Positions 11,793 through 23,948 of a DNA stretch of 64,000 bases are shown piece after piece. The notes under the pieces were generated by a model. The model was not told the DNA's origin. It saw only the letters and a program-made list of their open reading frames with translations, and searched no databases. A program made the translations under genes and the position numbers. This stretch comes from Blasia pusilla (lineage: Eukaryota > Marchantiophyta > Marchantiopsida > Blasiales), in contig CM114271.1 of assembly GCA_050084515.1 (NCBI GenBank), forward strand, positions 42,036,001 to 42,100,000, in the 5' to 3' direction. Numbering within the stretch: the first letter of the stretch is position 1; the number at the start of each line of letters is the position of its first letter.

Positions 11793-12600
11793 TTTCAATG
11801 TGTAGCCAAATCCAACATGTATGTTTTGCTAAATCACACTTTTTCATTAATTATTTGCAAGTAGCTTAGAAAACTTCTCTCATAAAAGAGTCATAATTGA
11901 TAATTGTTTCTATTTGAAATTTTGGGGCTATAAACGAAATAGAAACCAATTATCTATTATGAGAGGAGGTTCTTAAACTACTTGCAACTAATTTATGATT
12001 GAGTGTTTATCCTTCTACCATTTCTCTCCTTCCCCTACATCTCTAATCGCCACACATGATCAAAAAAGTGATTGATTGTAGGACTATTTTATCCTCTCTA
12101 CAAATATCGAAAGGTGAGCTATACCTTAAATTGATCAGTTGCATGAGCTTCCAAGCAAGATGTGTATATCTCCTTCGGAAACCTTTCCTATCACAACTCC
12201 CAAAAGTGATCCGTCTTAGGACATTTAGGGTTGAGGGTTGTGGTGCATGTGGTTGATCACGCCTCCCTCCAAACTTCTCTCCACTATTCAAACGAACTAT
12301 ATGTCATTTAAATGGTTTTTTGGGGATGTAAGAAATAATTACACACTCGACGCTCCATTTGTACGATGAAAAACATGGTTGGGTAAAAATTTCTTGAATA
12401 ATCCAAAGAATCGTCAAAGCTGTATTCAGAGCCTGAAGAACCAATCAAAGAAACAATAGATATCTTTGTACGACATTGTATAAATTAAAGAAAATTTCCT
12501 TTCTTCCCTCTACGCGATGTGTGAAAAATAACATTTTGATTTGGTTATTTATATGAATGACTGAATTTTATGATTTATAAAATTGCTAAAAAATATTGAC
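11793..12600. other. AT-rich stretch, no gene recognised
   Basis: There is a loose inverted relationship between AAACTTCTCTCATAAAAGAG near 11870 and GAGAGGAGGTTCTTAAAC near 11960, suggesting a decayed hairpin element. Nothing else is recognisable. Confidence 0.4.
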
Positions 12601-12893
12601 TGATGGGATACGACTCTCACACTCACACATCATTATGGAGAAATAATTTTGCAATGAGAGAATGAGTGGGGGCTAGTCCTCTTCTTAATTATATAACGTA
12701 TCTATAGAAAATCCTAAACCTAACCCTATATAACCCTAATTAGAGTCTCAAGTTATATTGATTATGGTTCATTAACCCTAGTTGAGATAATCATGCTTAA
12801 CCAACTAACTAAGATTAAGCTCTCTACTTCTTGTAAGTATCAAATACAATAATTTGTATGTCCGATGAGATTGATTATAACTCAATCTTCAAT
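12601..12893 (-). repeat. Ty1/copia 3' LTR (approximate)
   Basis: On the minus strand the copia coding end is followed by a purine-rich run (AAGCTTGAGGGAAAG) and then about 290 bp beginning TATTGAAG and ending TATCCCATCA. That is the position of a 3' LTR, and CA is the usual terminus. The first two bases are TA rather than TG, taken here as decay. No 5' LTR partner was found in the window. Confidence 0.5.
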
Positions 12894-13255
12894 ACTTTCC
12901 CTCAAGCTTATATTGATATCTCCAACACCTCATTCATTTCTAAACATCTCAAACTTATCTTTAGACAATGTCTTTGTTAAGATATCAAAAATTTATTGTT
13001 GTATACTGATATGCATAATATCAATTTCTCTTGCAAGCACTTTCTCTCTAATAAAGTGCTAGTGCATCTCTACATGCTTTGTTCAAGCATTAAATATAGG
13101 ATTATTAGCAAGCTTGATGATACTAACATTATTTGCATATATTGCAGTAGGTCTTAAGTTACAAACATCAATCTCAACAAGTAATTGATGAAGCCACAAT
13201 CCTTGTTGATTGTGTAACAACTAAAGAAATGCACCATTGTAGATATTCCTACTAG
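12894..13255 (-). pseudogene. Ty1/copia RNase H C-terminal remnant
   Basis: Minus-strand translation gives, in order, WLHQLL, PTAIYANNVSIIKLANNPIF, TKHVEMH, HFIREKVLAREIDIMHI and LSKDKFEMFRNE. These are the hallmark end blocks of copia pol: the DN-x-SAI-LA-NP block, RTKHIE and the stretch after FTK. Several stops and substitutions (an A-to-N change in YANN, stop codons before HF and before GVGD) show it is dead. It is truncated to the end of pol and joined to the LTR on its left. Confidence 0.75.
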
Positions 13256-13322
13256 AGAAGGTGTATGCATAGTTAGGAAAAGCCAGCAGAAATCTTACTG
13301 TAGGCTAGGTTTCCCTATTGAC

Positions 13323-15915
13323 ATGAAAATGATCAAGATCCCATTCATCCATCCACAAAGGATGCGTTGGACATGCTTTAGACCATCCTACAATCATCAA
13401 AATATTATACAATACCATCCTTTAGTTCTCCTGCTTTGGGGAACACACATGAACATTCAACGTGTCACAAACACCAATTGCTCCTTCTATCTTATCAAAT
13501 ATGCATTAAAGTCAGAGCCTACACATTCCCTAGCTATTGAAACAAAAACTGCTAAGTACCTTGATCTAGAGAGCATAGATGAAGTTAGACCAAAGCTTGT
13601 ATTATGAGTTTTCCTCAACCGTTCAATTTTCGCAACAGAAGCAACGTTAGCATCCATGTAGATATCTATAATATTCAGATCCTAATGTGTCAAATATATT
13701 GATTAAGAACCTCCCTCACGCCGCACTTTGTTAACAAGAATTCTTCAATACCTTGCATCCACCTTGTTGAACTCTATTCTAGCAGACCATCTTCTTTCAA
13801 AGATTTTTCTTTCACACATTATTGCACAAGTTATGAAATTTATAAGAAACCTCCTAAGAAATACCCACACGCACTTGTAGGAATTGATTCTCTTGGAAAT
13901 AATATTTATTCTATATCCACACTTATCAAGTTCATAGAGTTCCACCCCTTACACCAATGGAATGAGTTCTTCTATAGCCTGCTCGTAGAGCACATTCCAT
14001 TTAGATCGGGGCAATCCCTTGTTTTTTCTACTTCCCCTCAATGGACATTTCTTCATGAATATCTACATCGAGACATAGTGAAAGATATAGATTCTATTAC
14101 AACACTGATACACAATCATGTTCTTCAAAACCTATGGATTAGTGTCCATATTGCAGAAATATTATCTAAATGTATAGATATTTTATGCATAGTGTTTGAT
14201 AGTGGTATCAATTCATTTCTCATAGATGCTACCCCCATTCCTCAACCACTTCATCACAACACTGATACTCACATCTAGCAACTAGATGAGAGTGTACTAA
14301 ATGCACAACAACACAACCTATTCAAATATATGCAAGACGTTTGCTCTAGGTTATTCTTACTATAAGGGGCTCCAAGTTCGGGAAAAATATTCTTTGTTAA
14401 TTTTAGGTGTAGGTATTGGAAAAACAAAAGGCTACTCTTTGCTATTTGCTGCTACTATAGATATTCCGGCGCTCCGTCTCCATGCATATGCTAGAATAGT
14501 CCACAATGCATTTGGCATTCCACTTCGTGCGAACATACCTTTCACACATGGTGCGTTTGATGCTTACATTAAGCTAGCGCTACAACAAGCAAATGTTATT
14601 GTTATAGATGCTATATCTATATTCACTCCCTCTTTGCCTATTGATGGAAAGGATATCCAAAATCTTTGATATGCATACAGTGGAGAACGAATGATGATCC
14701 ATGATGTGATTAGAGAGGAGGTTACACCAGTGGCTTGTAATGCATAGTATAAACTTGGGCAAGAGTAGCTGCGTATCCTACCTTCTACTACATAAGCAAC
14801 CTCTTCTTGAAGAAACGATCTCGTTACGTTTTTAGGTGGCTTTAATATATTGGGTGATGACATTGATATGATGGTTGATGATCCAATAGGTTCTAACTTG
14901 GTGTGTGAAGGTGCACATACTTAAGGGTCCATGATCGATGCCATAACAAGAATCAAGGAGGTAAGTTATGCAGTGAGACATGCTATCAGTGGATTTATTT
15001 CTTTTGCAATGGAAGTATTTCGGCACTTACATATGTCTTTTGATACTTTCTTGAAAATATGTGATTATAGCCATAAGGCTCAACCAAAGCAAACCATGTT
15101 ATGAAATAGCCCTTTCTCTAATACATTGGTTTTACTTGTAAATGCCACAAATGGCTATCTCCTAACTGTAGTCATAAATTTGAGATTTTTTTGCTACAAA
15201 TGTTACTTGCTATCTTCCCCATTGCTCAATGCAATTCAAAATCTTGAGTTAATGACATCCATGAGATACTCTGAGCACTCTGATTACCTCATGCTTCTCA
15301 CTACACTTAGATCCTCACTACCCACACAAGCTGCAATTCATACTTGCATAAAAGATTTTTTTCTTGATGAATCACAAGCTTTAGAATTTAATAGACATGA
15401 TACAATGATAGTGTGTTGACATCGTAGGTATGTCCAGGTATTTAAGACCATATGTGCATTAATTACTTTTGTAGGGATAGCTACTAATGCACCTTCAATC
15501 CAGAATTGACATTTTGGTTAGTAGATGATGATTCCCATTAGTTACAATATATTTCCATTGGGTGTCTTGTCATGCTAACTTCTAACATCAATCTTTCAAT
15601 TCAAGTTGTAAATGGCTCCCATGCCACTATTTCAACAGTGCACTATAGTGACTAGGACATACATTCCATAACAATTAGAATAACTTCCTCAGGTCACTTT
15701 GTCAGAGTCACAAGGTCCAACTTCTATACACTAAGATATGCATCTGGTTACAAGTATTTCAAAAAAATATTTCCACTAACTCTTGGATATACCATGACAC
15801 AACATAAGAGCCAAGGACTCCTTGTAAATTCTTGTTATTTGCTAGCAATAAAGCCAGCATTTGTTGTTGGTTTGGTTTATGTCATGCTTTCTCGAGTTTT
15901 TACTAGAAAATAGTT
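13323..15915 (+). pseudogene. Helitron replicase/PIF1-type helicase, decayed
   Basis: Blocks appear in order on the plus strand. At 13323-13607 the linker HPLVLLLWGTHMNIQ ... YLIKYALKSEPTHSL is typical of Helitron Rep-Hel proteins. At about 14406 a Walker A, GVGIGKT, is followed by IVHNAFGIPLR and a Walker B, VIVIDAIS, where DEIS is expected, so the catalytic Glu is lost. At 15249-15416 there is a stretch ending RHDTMIVC. At 15700-15915 the terminal helicase block reads FPLTLGYTMTQHKSQG and YVMLSRV. Many stops and frame changes lie between the blocks. No N-terminal HUH endonuclease was recognised. It would drive rolling-circle transposition if intact. Confidence 0.75.
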
Positions 15916-15987
15916 ACGCATACTTGGTCACGTATCTGCCGACGATTTTGTGACAATTGGCTAGCAAAAGTAGTCCCCTTGCCACTT

Positions 15988-16580
15988 TGTCACGTCTTTT
16001 AGCATAGATCGGTGAGATCTAGTAGAGCGCCTTCGCGAGTAGTGGAGGACAAGCTCAGGAGATCGAAGATGACCTGTTGAGGCCTCGGGAAACTTGAGAG
16101 AGCAGGTTTCCCCTTCGTTTCGGCTCATTTGGAGCCATATAGAGAAACTTACTATTTTAGGTAAGTACCATTTTGAGTATATGGTCAACTTTATATTTTT
16201 GGTAAGTGGCCCTTGACCTCCTACATCAGGTCAAGAGCCAATGAGGTGACTTGGGAGCATAGGTTACCATGGAGAGAGTTTGGGAGAGGGGAGGGGTATA
16301 CCTCAAAGAGAGAGAGTTTGAGAGCTCACACTCTTTTTTTGTTGAACCTCTTGGCATGAGGCAACGGAACTATGGTCTTGCTTGCCTTGTGTGTGTAACC
16401 CAAGCCTCTCAATAGGAGAGTGGGTTTGGTTTGACATTGAGAGAGACATGTGAGAGTGCACACATTTGAGAGCTATGGTGTTGAGAGGGATTGGATCTTG
16501 ATTTAATTAGAGATATTTTGATACTTCTTGTCTCGTTGTTTGGATGCCATGAGTTAGCATGGGATCATATGTGTGTTTGG
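15988..16580 (+). repeat. LTR-like repeat, copy 1
   Basis: It begins TGTCACGTCTTTTAG. Diverged copies start at 35791 (TGTAACATCTTTTAG) and near 56395. Shared blocks in order include GCGCCTTCG, TTTGGAGC-ATAT, ACTTACTATTTT-GGTAAGT, GAGAGAGTTT-GGAGAGG and, towards the right, TTTGGATGCCATGAGT and GATGTGTATGCGC. The TGT start and dispersed same-orientation copies suit a gypsy-type LTR, but the right end and a primer-binding site are not certain. Confidence 0.5.
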
Positions 16581-18607
16581 TGACAGCGATGTATGTTGTG
16601 TAGCGATGTGTATGCGCACGACAACTTTCGTTCAACTTCTCCATTGTGCAGATGTCTACCAACGACAACACTTCCAGGACTAGAGGTAAGAAACCAGCAA
16701 GGAGTACACACCAACTCCAACACTCATCATCTACATCTCATTGAATCTACGATCTCCAATCAGATTCTCCCTAGCAAAAACACTCTATAGGACCAGCCTC
16801 TCAGCCTCAGGTGATTCCCTACAATACTGTCCAATGTATTCCATCTATCTTCCATTTTTCTCTATCTAACTACTTGATAGGTCCTTGCAAGTTACATGGA
16901 CTTCACCAATATGATACTCAATGACCTTCGGAGCATTATTACCGCCCAAAAAATTCAGGCTATCATAACCCAAGGAAAAGCTTGGGATGAGAAATTAATG
17001 AGCACCAACAAAGATGCCCTTCCACAAGTGAGCACACTCAATTATGTCTTTTACAATGCATTTGAGTACAAATTCAAAAGCATTCCTTTTTTACTATTTT
17101 CTTCTTTAATGTCTTTACAGGAGTCCAAAATCGAAGGAGGCTTTGTCCTATAAGAAGATCGATTTCAAAGAAACTTCACTAACAAGGTCCTAAGCTAGGC
17201 TCGGCTAGTGTCGGCATTCTTTGTAAAGTCTGTCGACAGAATTTGAGAATTTGTGAAAGGATTTGAACTTGAACGGGAAGAAAACCGATGAGAAAAATCT
17301 AGTGATCGGAAACGAGCTGCCCGGTTAGAAATTGGCGGCAATTTTGAGGAAATTGTTCAAGAGAGACCAGTAATATTTCCGAATTAAATATCCAGACCTC
17401 CTATATTTTCCGGGTAAGAATGAATTTTCCGGGCAGCGCCATACGTCTTTCCATGGGACTAGGGTTGGTACTAGGTAATAGGTACGTTAAGGTACCTTAA
17501 CTAGCATTTAAAGCTTATCTAAACCGAGCATCCGACTAAATTCTTGCCGGAGACTTCCAGGGGAGAACGGAAACTTGCCGAGCATTCTTGTATGCACCGG
17601 CTATAACTGGAACATGAGAAAATTCGACGGGAACAACCGAGTAAACGAGTGATTGCTTTTAGAGAATACCTAGAGGGTTACCCATGCGCATGCATAAAAT
17701 ACTATCGGAGCACTGGTCCTAAGGCAATAGGCTATTTGTAATGGCCTCCGGCGGCATCTGCCTTCATCAACTTGGATCCTTCCGACACCAATTCTTGCCT
17801 TTCCACATGATCATTAATTTGACAACTCCGAAACCTCATACTTGCTTACTGGAATGAAGCTTGCTCATTCCAACGGTGAACATTCCTGAGTTCACACGGA
17901 ATTTACGAATAAATCAAGGTAATTAATGAAGGAAGAAGTTGTAAACGTGGATGCATGTGACCACCGCTTCCAGACTTCCAGTTCGCTCGCGGAATCTACC
18001 GAAATACAGTGTCATAACGCTGTCTGACCAGAAGTTGACGTAAACTTCATTAATCTGTTGTGATTCCATCTCCCTCCGTAACTTGATGACTGGATTCAGT
18101 CATCGTCGCATTTACATCGACTGGTTTTCAGTTACCGCCTCCGTCAATACGGCCACGGGAACTGGGCATGTCCCAAAAGTCACGTGAAGCGGTGCGCTTG
18201 ACTTCACCAACATTCGGACAGTAAATCATTTCAAACGAAATTTCAAAGAATTATAGTAAAATACCAAAATACGTTTTAAATATTATAAAAATCCATTATT
18301 TGATTCACAGAGTAAATGACAGCTATAAACAGGAAAATCATTAAAGAAGGAACTTAGTGTGTCAGTCACCTTTGGAATAGTTTTTTGTCACCTAGGGAGC
18401 TTCTTACGTCGAAGAACTCACGTAGCAAAAGAAAGGATCGCATGCGGCGCCGTGCGCGTGTGGTTTTTTCAATTCGAGGCTACGGAGGCGTCTCACTCTG
18501 ACAGGATGGATAAGAATAAACGTGAATACGCGAGGTGCAAAAACGCTGCTTTCTTGGAAAACCCAAATGCTGTCATGATTGCAAACTGGACAACGCTTTC
18601 GAAAGCC
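16581..18607. other. Possible gag remnant, then no recognised gene
   Basis: Just after the LTR-like repeat a short frame starts at 16651 (ATGTCTACC). Another open stretch at 16896-17153 could be gag debris of the same element, with no diagnostic motif. Near 17200 the sequence changes from AT-rich to about half GC. From there to the MULE inverted repeat at 18608 I recognise no coding region. Confidence 0.3.
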
Positions 18608-18800
18608 ATAGATAGTCGCGGCCATGCGTTTAAGGCCGCGTAGACTAGGCCTTAGGTGCAGGCGGTTCGGCACGGGACTAGGGTCGGAAATACCGGCAGC
18701 GGATATCGACTTTCAAGGACGGACGGACGGACGGATGGAGTTTCGGATGGACGGACGGACCCCAGACGGAAGGACGTATGGACGGACGGAATAAATTCCG
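18608..18800 (+). repeat. Left terminal inverted repeat of the large MULE
   Basis: Starts ATAGATAG and contains the hairpin GCGGCC-ATGCGTTTAA-GGCCGC, then GGCCTTAGG, TTCGGCACGGGA and AATACCGGCAGCGGA. A run of GGAC/GGACGGAC units follows. The first 97 bp match the inverted right end with about ten differences. The GGAC-rich inner part matches in composition but not base for base. Confidence 0.8.
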
Positions 18801-18914
18801 TCCGTGTAGTTTTCCGTTCTATATCACACTCCGTCCGTTCGTAATTCCGTTCCGTATCGCAGTCCGTCCCCTCACCCATACTCTCCCGCCATCCCGTTTT
18901 GAAAAAACAAATTT

Positions 18915-19045
18915 ACCATGCGGATTAGCAAATGCTTCAGAACCGCTCTTCGTGTTAGGGTGGGTTCACCATGCGGATTAGCAAATGCATCAGTACCGCT
19001 GTTCGTGTTAGGGTGGGTTTACCATGTGGATTAGCAAATCCTTCA
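18915..19045 (+). repeat. 53-bp tandem repeat, about 2.5 copies
   Basis: Copies start at 18915, 18968 and 19021 with ACCATGCGGATTAGCAAAT and share TTCGTGTTAGGGTGGGTT. It lies between the inverted repeat and the transposase gene. Confidence 0.8.
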
Positions 19046-19104
19046 GAGGAAGATAGGATTAGCGAGGATCAGACAGGGAGGTTCGGGAAGGTTGGATGAG
19101 TGAG

Positions 19105-19515
19105 GATTAAGAATCAATTTTCGGACTAAGAAGAGCCTTCGTCGATCAGGGATTGGATGTTCCGAAATGTTCGGGCATTGGATCCGAATAGCTGCGTGTT
19201 TGGATTAGCTAAACGTAGAAGAAAAAACCATAGTCTGACGGATAAAAAGGCTCCAATTTGTTTGGCTCCAAGCTGAACATTCTACTTGAGTACGTTTGAT
19301 ACTATTATTAGTGGCGATTAAGAATCATTTTCGGATTAAGAAGATTTCGGATTCCTAAACGTTCGGGCATTGGATTAGCTGCGTGTTTGGATTAGTTAAA
19401 CGTAGAAAATAAAACCAGAGTTTCTTCGAGCTTTTGACGGATAAAGAAGGCTCCCATCTGTTCGGTCTTGCAGAGCTTAATGAGTGAACCTCAACCTGAG
19501 TACGGTTTATACTAT
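19105..19515 (+). repeat. 211-bp tandem duplication upstream of the transposase
   Basis: Copies begin at 19105 and 19316 with GATTAAGAATCA. They share GTTCGGGCATTGGAT, AGCTGCGTGTTTGGATTAG and GACGGATAAA-AAGGCTCC, with several small indels. The second copy ends shortly before the inferred 5' leader intron, so the duplication lies in the presumed promoter/leader. Confidence 0.75.
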
Positions 19516-19841
19516 GATTTGAAAGGTATGTATCTCTCGCCTCAAATTTGTTTTTGTAGTAAAGCAGGTGGTTTCTCGTTCTGCCCTTTGTTTGATCAGA
19601 AGAAGTCTTCCCTTAAACCTGAGTTTATGTATTTGAAAGCATGCTGTACCTCACTGCTAGGGTTTCACTGATATATGAATGATACTAAGTATCACTAAGT
19701 AATCCCTATGCATGCTTCGTGTGTTTTTGGTAATTATGAGGAAATCTGCATGTCCGAACACAGACCTCATTGTGTTCTTCTTTTCTTCTTGTGATTGGCA
19801 GCTTCTCAAAGCCCTCGCAAATCTGTATCCACTCTGTCACC

Positions 19842-22800
19842 ATGGTGAAATACACAAAATATTCCACTACATTACAATGTGATACTATCCAAACCCCACC
19901 GCCTGGTCCTTTTTTAAGAGAACACCTCATTTGGTATGGTGACCGAAAGGAGGCATGGATTCCTGCTGAAAGGGTACATGACTTCATCCGTGGTGAAGAA
20001 TATAGACGGCATTATCAGACTACTTTCCGAATCAGCAAGACTGATAAATCAGGACACAAGAATCTTACCATTCGATATTGGTGCGCATATGGACCGCATG
20101 ATTGTAGGGGTTCGGTTTGGACATCTTTGCCCAACGAGGTCTTTGACCCTAACATTCGTCGCATAGGGGGCAAGGGTAGCAGGCTAGAAAACCAGAGCAC
20201 ACGCTTTGGACTATCTCAAGGACGCGGATGCCAATTTCACTTCGCTGTAGTCTATCCAACAGATCGTGCTGGTTTCTGTATGATAAGGCATCTTCATTCA
20301 AACCATGTGGACAAGGAAGGTCGGATATGCCATGGTGACTTGGATAAGACAGCAGATATTGCAAATGCAATTGTCGCCCCGAAACTAAGTTTGCACTGCA
20401 GGGATTTTGTAGAGCGCTTGTTACGAGTGAATGTAAGCCCCAAGAATATCATGAAAGAGCATAGGAGGTGGATTCGCGTACACATCCGTGAAAACCCCAA
20501 TCAGAAACATGCATGGGGTTAGGGACGCCATGCTCAAGCATCAAGACATACTAAATATTAAGCATTCTATGCGAAGGCGAGAAGGGGGATATGACGGAAC
20601 CGATGACGCTACTGCAATTCATCACTGGGTACAAGCACATCTTGAGAATGTAATTTACTATAGGGAGGCTATTTCCAAGTTGAACCAGTCCTTTTGCCTT
20701 GTACTTTCCACACCTTGGATGCTCCAGAATCTCTTAGAGCTAGGGAACGGCGGGGCCATCTCCATGGACGCAACCCATGGCACAAACACCTACGAGGTTA
20801 GTTGGCCTTGATCCTATCATTATTGTAGAATTGATGGAGCCATGGAGCAAGGAACCGGAAATGGTCCTACTTAAGGACTGTTTGAAATGTTGGATGTTTT
20901 GAACTTAGTGTAAAGTGTCTTCAAAGAATACATGATTCAAATGTGTGATTTCCACTACTTTCATTGGACATTATAGGTGAGTCAATGCGTTTATCTTCAT
21001 TGGTAACCATTCCCTTTTGTGCGATTTTTCTTACTTACACCCTGGTGCCTGTTTTCATTTGTCTTCTCTTCTGAACATTATGTTATGTGTGTTCACAGTA
21101 TCAATTATTCACATTTCTGGGTTTTGATAAGTTCCAGGATGGCATGCCATTGGTATGGGCAATCCTACAACGACATCAACACGAAGATCTGGTAGAGACC
21201 TTGTCCCAAATCAAGGACTGGGCACAGAGGAATATACACTCGAGCTTGCAAGATACAGAGGCAAATGAATGGAAGCCTTCATGCTTCATTGTGGATGATT
21301 CGAAAGAGGAACAATCTGCTATCCGAAATGTATTTCCAGGTGTCCGTATTGACCTCTACCTATGGCATGTTCGCAAGAACTGGTTAAAGAATCTGCATCA
21401 ACAAGTGCGTTGTCCAATTACGAAAGCGGACATGAACAGAGACTTGGGTGGTGTAATGTACTCACGTGATGAAGGTATATCATCAACCACCCTGATAGTA
21501 CACTTACATGCTTTTCTCTTTCCCTGGATGGTTTCCTCCACATACCGCTCAGTGACTAATAAATAATTTGCATATGCCATTGCAGATCCCATCGACGCCT
21601 CCTATCGGTTCATGCGCAAGTGGGTTGGATCAAAACGACACTTTGTGAAGTACTATGGAAGCTACTGGCATCCAAAAATTTTGAACTGGGCCAAGGGATA
21701 CCGCAAGCACGCAAGGTCCAACCAAGATACGAACGCTGCAATCGAAAGGTGGCACCACACTCTAAAAATGCACCTAGCGTCCAGCATGCCCACCAAGCCA
21801 ACAAGAAAACTGATATGGCTTGTGCAAATGCTCACTGGTGAAATAGAAGATTTCTTCTGGTACCTAGGCTTCTTGAAACGAGAAGGCATGGTGAGAAACA
21901 AGGCCATACAAAAAGTCATGCTCATGGCAATTAAAAGGGCAAATGACATACCGGATAATCATGTCACATTTGATTTGGTAGATGGGAGGAAATGTGCGAA
22001 GGTGAAAAGTATTTCAAATAGAGATGTTTGGCATGATGTGGTCGACTACGATACAAGAGATGTTGTTTGTACATGTCCTCGTGCCAACGAAGGGTTCACT
22101 TGTAAACATCAGTTCTGTCTTCATACCCGTCTTTGATGTGATTCAGGGTCTTTACATCAGATTTCAGCAAGCTGAATTCCATCTGTTTTAACACACTCCG
22201 TCTGCAGGTAAAATGTCTTCTCCTCTATGGCCACACAGAAGTTCAGTTGTTGTCTTGCTTAGGAACTCGCTTTGGAAGAGAGTGGGTGGGTTTGAAAATT
22301 TGGTGCAAGAGCCACACAAGGATGAATTACATGAAAAAGATCAGGAAGACGAAGATGGAGATATTGGGCATGAGGGACAAGACCATGTGCTTGCTGAACC
22401 TACAAGAAGAGATTCGCCACCAAAAACCACCACCAAGGATGTTCGAGACATCATGGAGAAATGCCTAAACGCTACCCTTGGGGTTCCATTCTCAAATATG
22501 CTCCTAGAACACTTGTTTCAACTAGTGCACAAGGATTTAGATTCAGTTTTGAACCTCAAGGCCAGGGTAGAGACTAACACTCACGTTGAAGGTAATGCTA
22601 ATGACATTGCCACACACTTTCCTGAGCCGTTTGTGGGGAATGAACCACAGAACCGTGGCCTGCGTAGGCGCCTGAATTGGCTAGACCGCTTGCATTTAAA
22701 ACGAAGGTCTCGTGATCCTGTTAGAACTCAGCCGAGTTTCGAAGAGCACCAAGTGGAATCCTTCCACAGAGTGAGGAAAACTAAGTTTTTGAACATGGAG

Positions 22801-23094
22801 GCAGAAATGGAAGGGTCGGCATGTATTAGTTTGGACCTGGTGGCTCTATTGAGCCAAGTTGATGAGAACCCGTCCCATGGCTAAAACGCAGATTCCCAAT
22901 GGCCTTTGGTAAACAGCACACCTCATAGTACATACAGGTCTGCCGGTGTCTCAAAGAGGACAAAAGTGGACATTATGCTTGATAGCCTTGCTGATTCATC
23001 TATTCCATTAGATTGTAAATTACACCCTGGAGCTATAGGAGAAACCAATGACGCCCTAATTATCTTGGACTCTCAAGAAGAAACTCTTGTGTGA
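19842..23094 (+). CDS. MULE transposase (FAR1-like finger, DDE core, SWIM), interrupted
   Basis: Cut-and-paste transposase acting at the element's inverted repeats. The chosen start is ATG 19842 in a CACCATGG context, after a leader acceptor (TTGGCAG) at 19801. Domains: a WRKY/GCM1-like zinc region (WCAYGPHDC ... GCQFHF ... RHLHSNH, to about 20310), the DDE core with Asp in MDATHGTN (20767), Asp in IVDDSKEE (21290), WHVRKNW and Glu in NAAIERWHH (21735), then SWIM CTC...CKH (22070-22105). Introns at 20797-21098 (GTTAGT...CACAG, phase 0) and 21475-21585 (GTATAT...TGCAG) are convincing. Frame changes near 20510 and 22265, a stop at 22134-22136 with an acceptor at 22207, and an in-frame TAA at 22882 may be unrecognised introns or decay. 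The catalytic residues are intact. Confidence 0.8.
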
Positions 23095-23783
23095 AAGCCA
23101 ATTGAATCTCCTTTAATACTGTGAAGTAAAGCGTTGTAACGTCCTTGTAACACGAAGTAGGAGGTGTTACACGCGAACACATGATATACAGTGTTCTGCA
23201 TGTTTTTAAATCGAACACCTGAAAACATGTGTTCATCCCTTATTATGTTGTGCATTCTTGAATAAAACCTTTTGAATCAAGTTTGGTTTCTACCGCGATG
23301 GCAGCTCTGACAAGATCCCATTCGGATCCCGTTGCCATTTTTGAATCTCATTTATGCACTTCTCAAGTCGGTCGGGCACGCATACCGCGCACGCGCACCA
23401 TTCCACATCGGAGGCTTAACCACGTACAGGGGGGCGCAGCTATAGTGCGTCGTGTTCCACGCCGTAGAGGCAAAACACCGCCACTTTCATCATAAAGAGA
23501 TTCCTCTAAACTAGTTGTAACTAAAGAAGATAGGCTTGACTAGAAAAAAACGCTTTGGACACGCTCCCAACCCTACCCTCGAGCCATGTCCCTCTTCGTA
23601 AAGTTTTAGCGGCGTCGACCCTACCACAGCTAACTTAGTTGACCCTAAATTCGTCGCTAAAATAATCATGTGAAACGAATAGCCGTTAAATAATGTTGAA
23701 GTGCAACAATGACTTGTCTATAATACTCGTATGCGGTGATATGTAGTGAAACAAAGCATATGCAAGATGAACATCGCAGCTCC

Positions 23784-23862
23784 AGTGTTCATCTTGTTGA
23801 ACACCTCACAAACAGTGTTCCAAGTCCATGGATATGTACTAGGCCATGTTTAGAACCTCAAC
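23784..23862 (+). repeat. Long direct repeat inside the MULE, copy 1
   Basis: About 79 bp, beginning AGTGTTCATCTTGTTGAACA and ending AGGCCATGTTT, recurs almost unchanged and in the same orientation at 31040-31118, 7.26 kb away. It contains GTTCATCTTGTTGAAC, an imperfect palindrome. Copy 1 lies just before the 216-bp array. Confidence 0.85.
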
Positions 23863-23948
23863 AAGTATAGAAGACCATCAGTTACAAACCAAACATACAC
23901 ATTTAGATTGTGGACAGGAGTGGCTTCAGTTGGTTGAATGCGATAAGT

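Noticed and set aside
12705-12750. CCTAAACC/CCCTAA words suggesting telomere repeats
   Set aside because: Only a few irregular copies inside a copia LTR, with no (CCCTAAA)n run.
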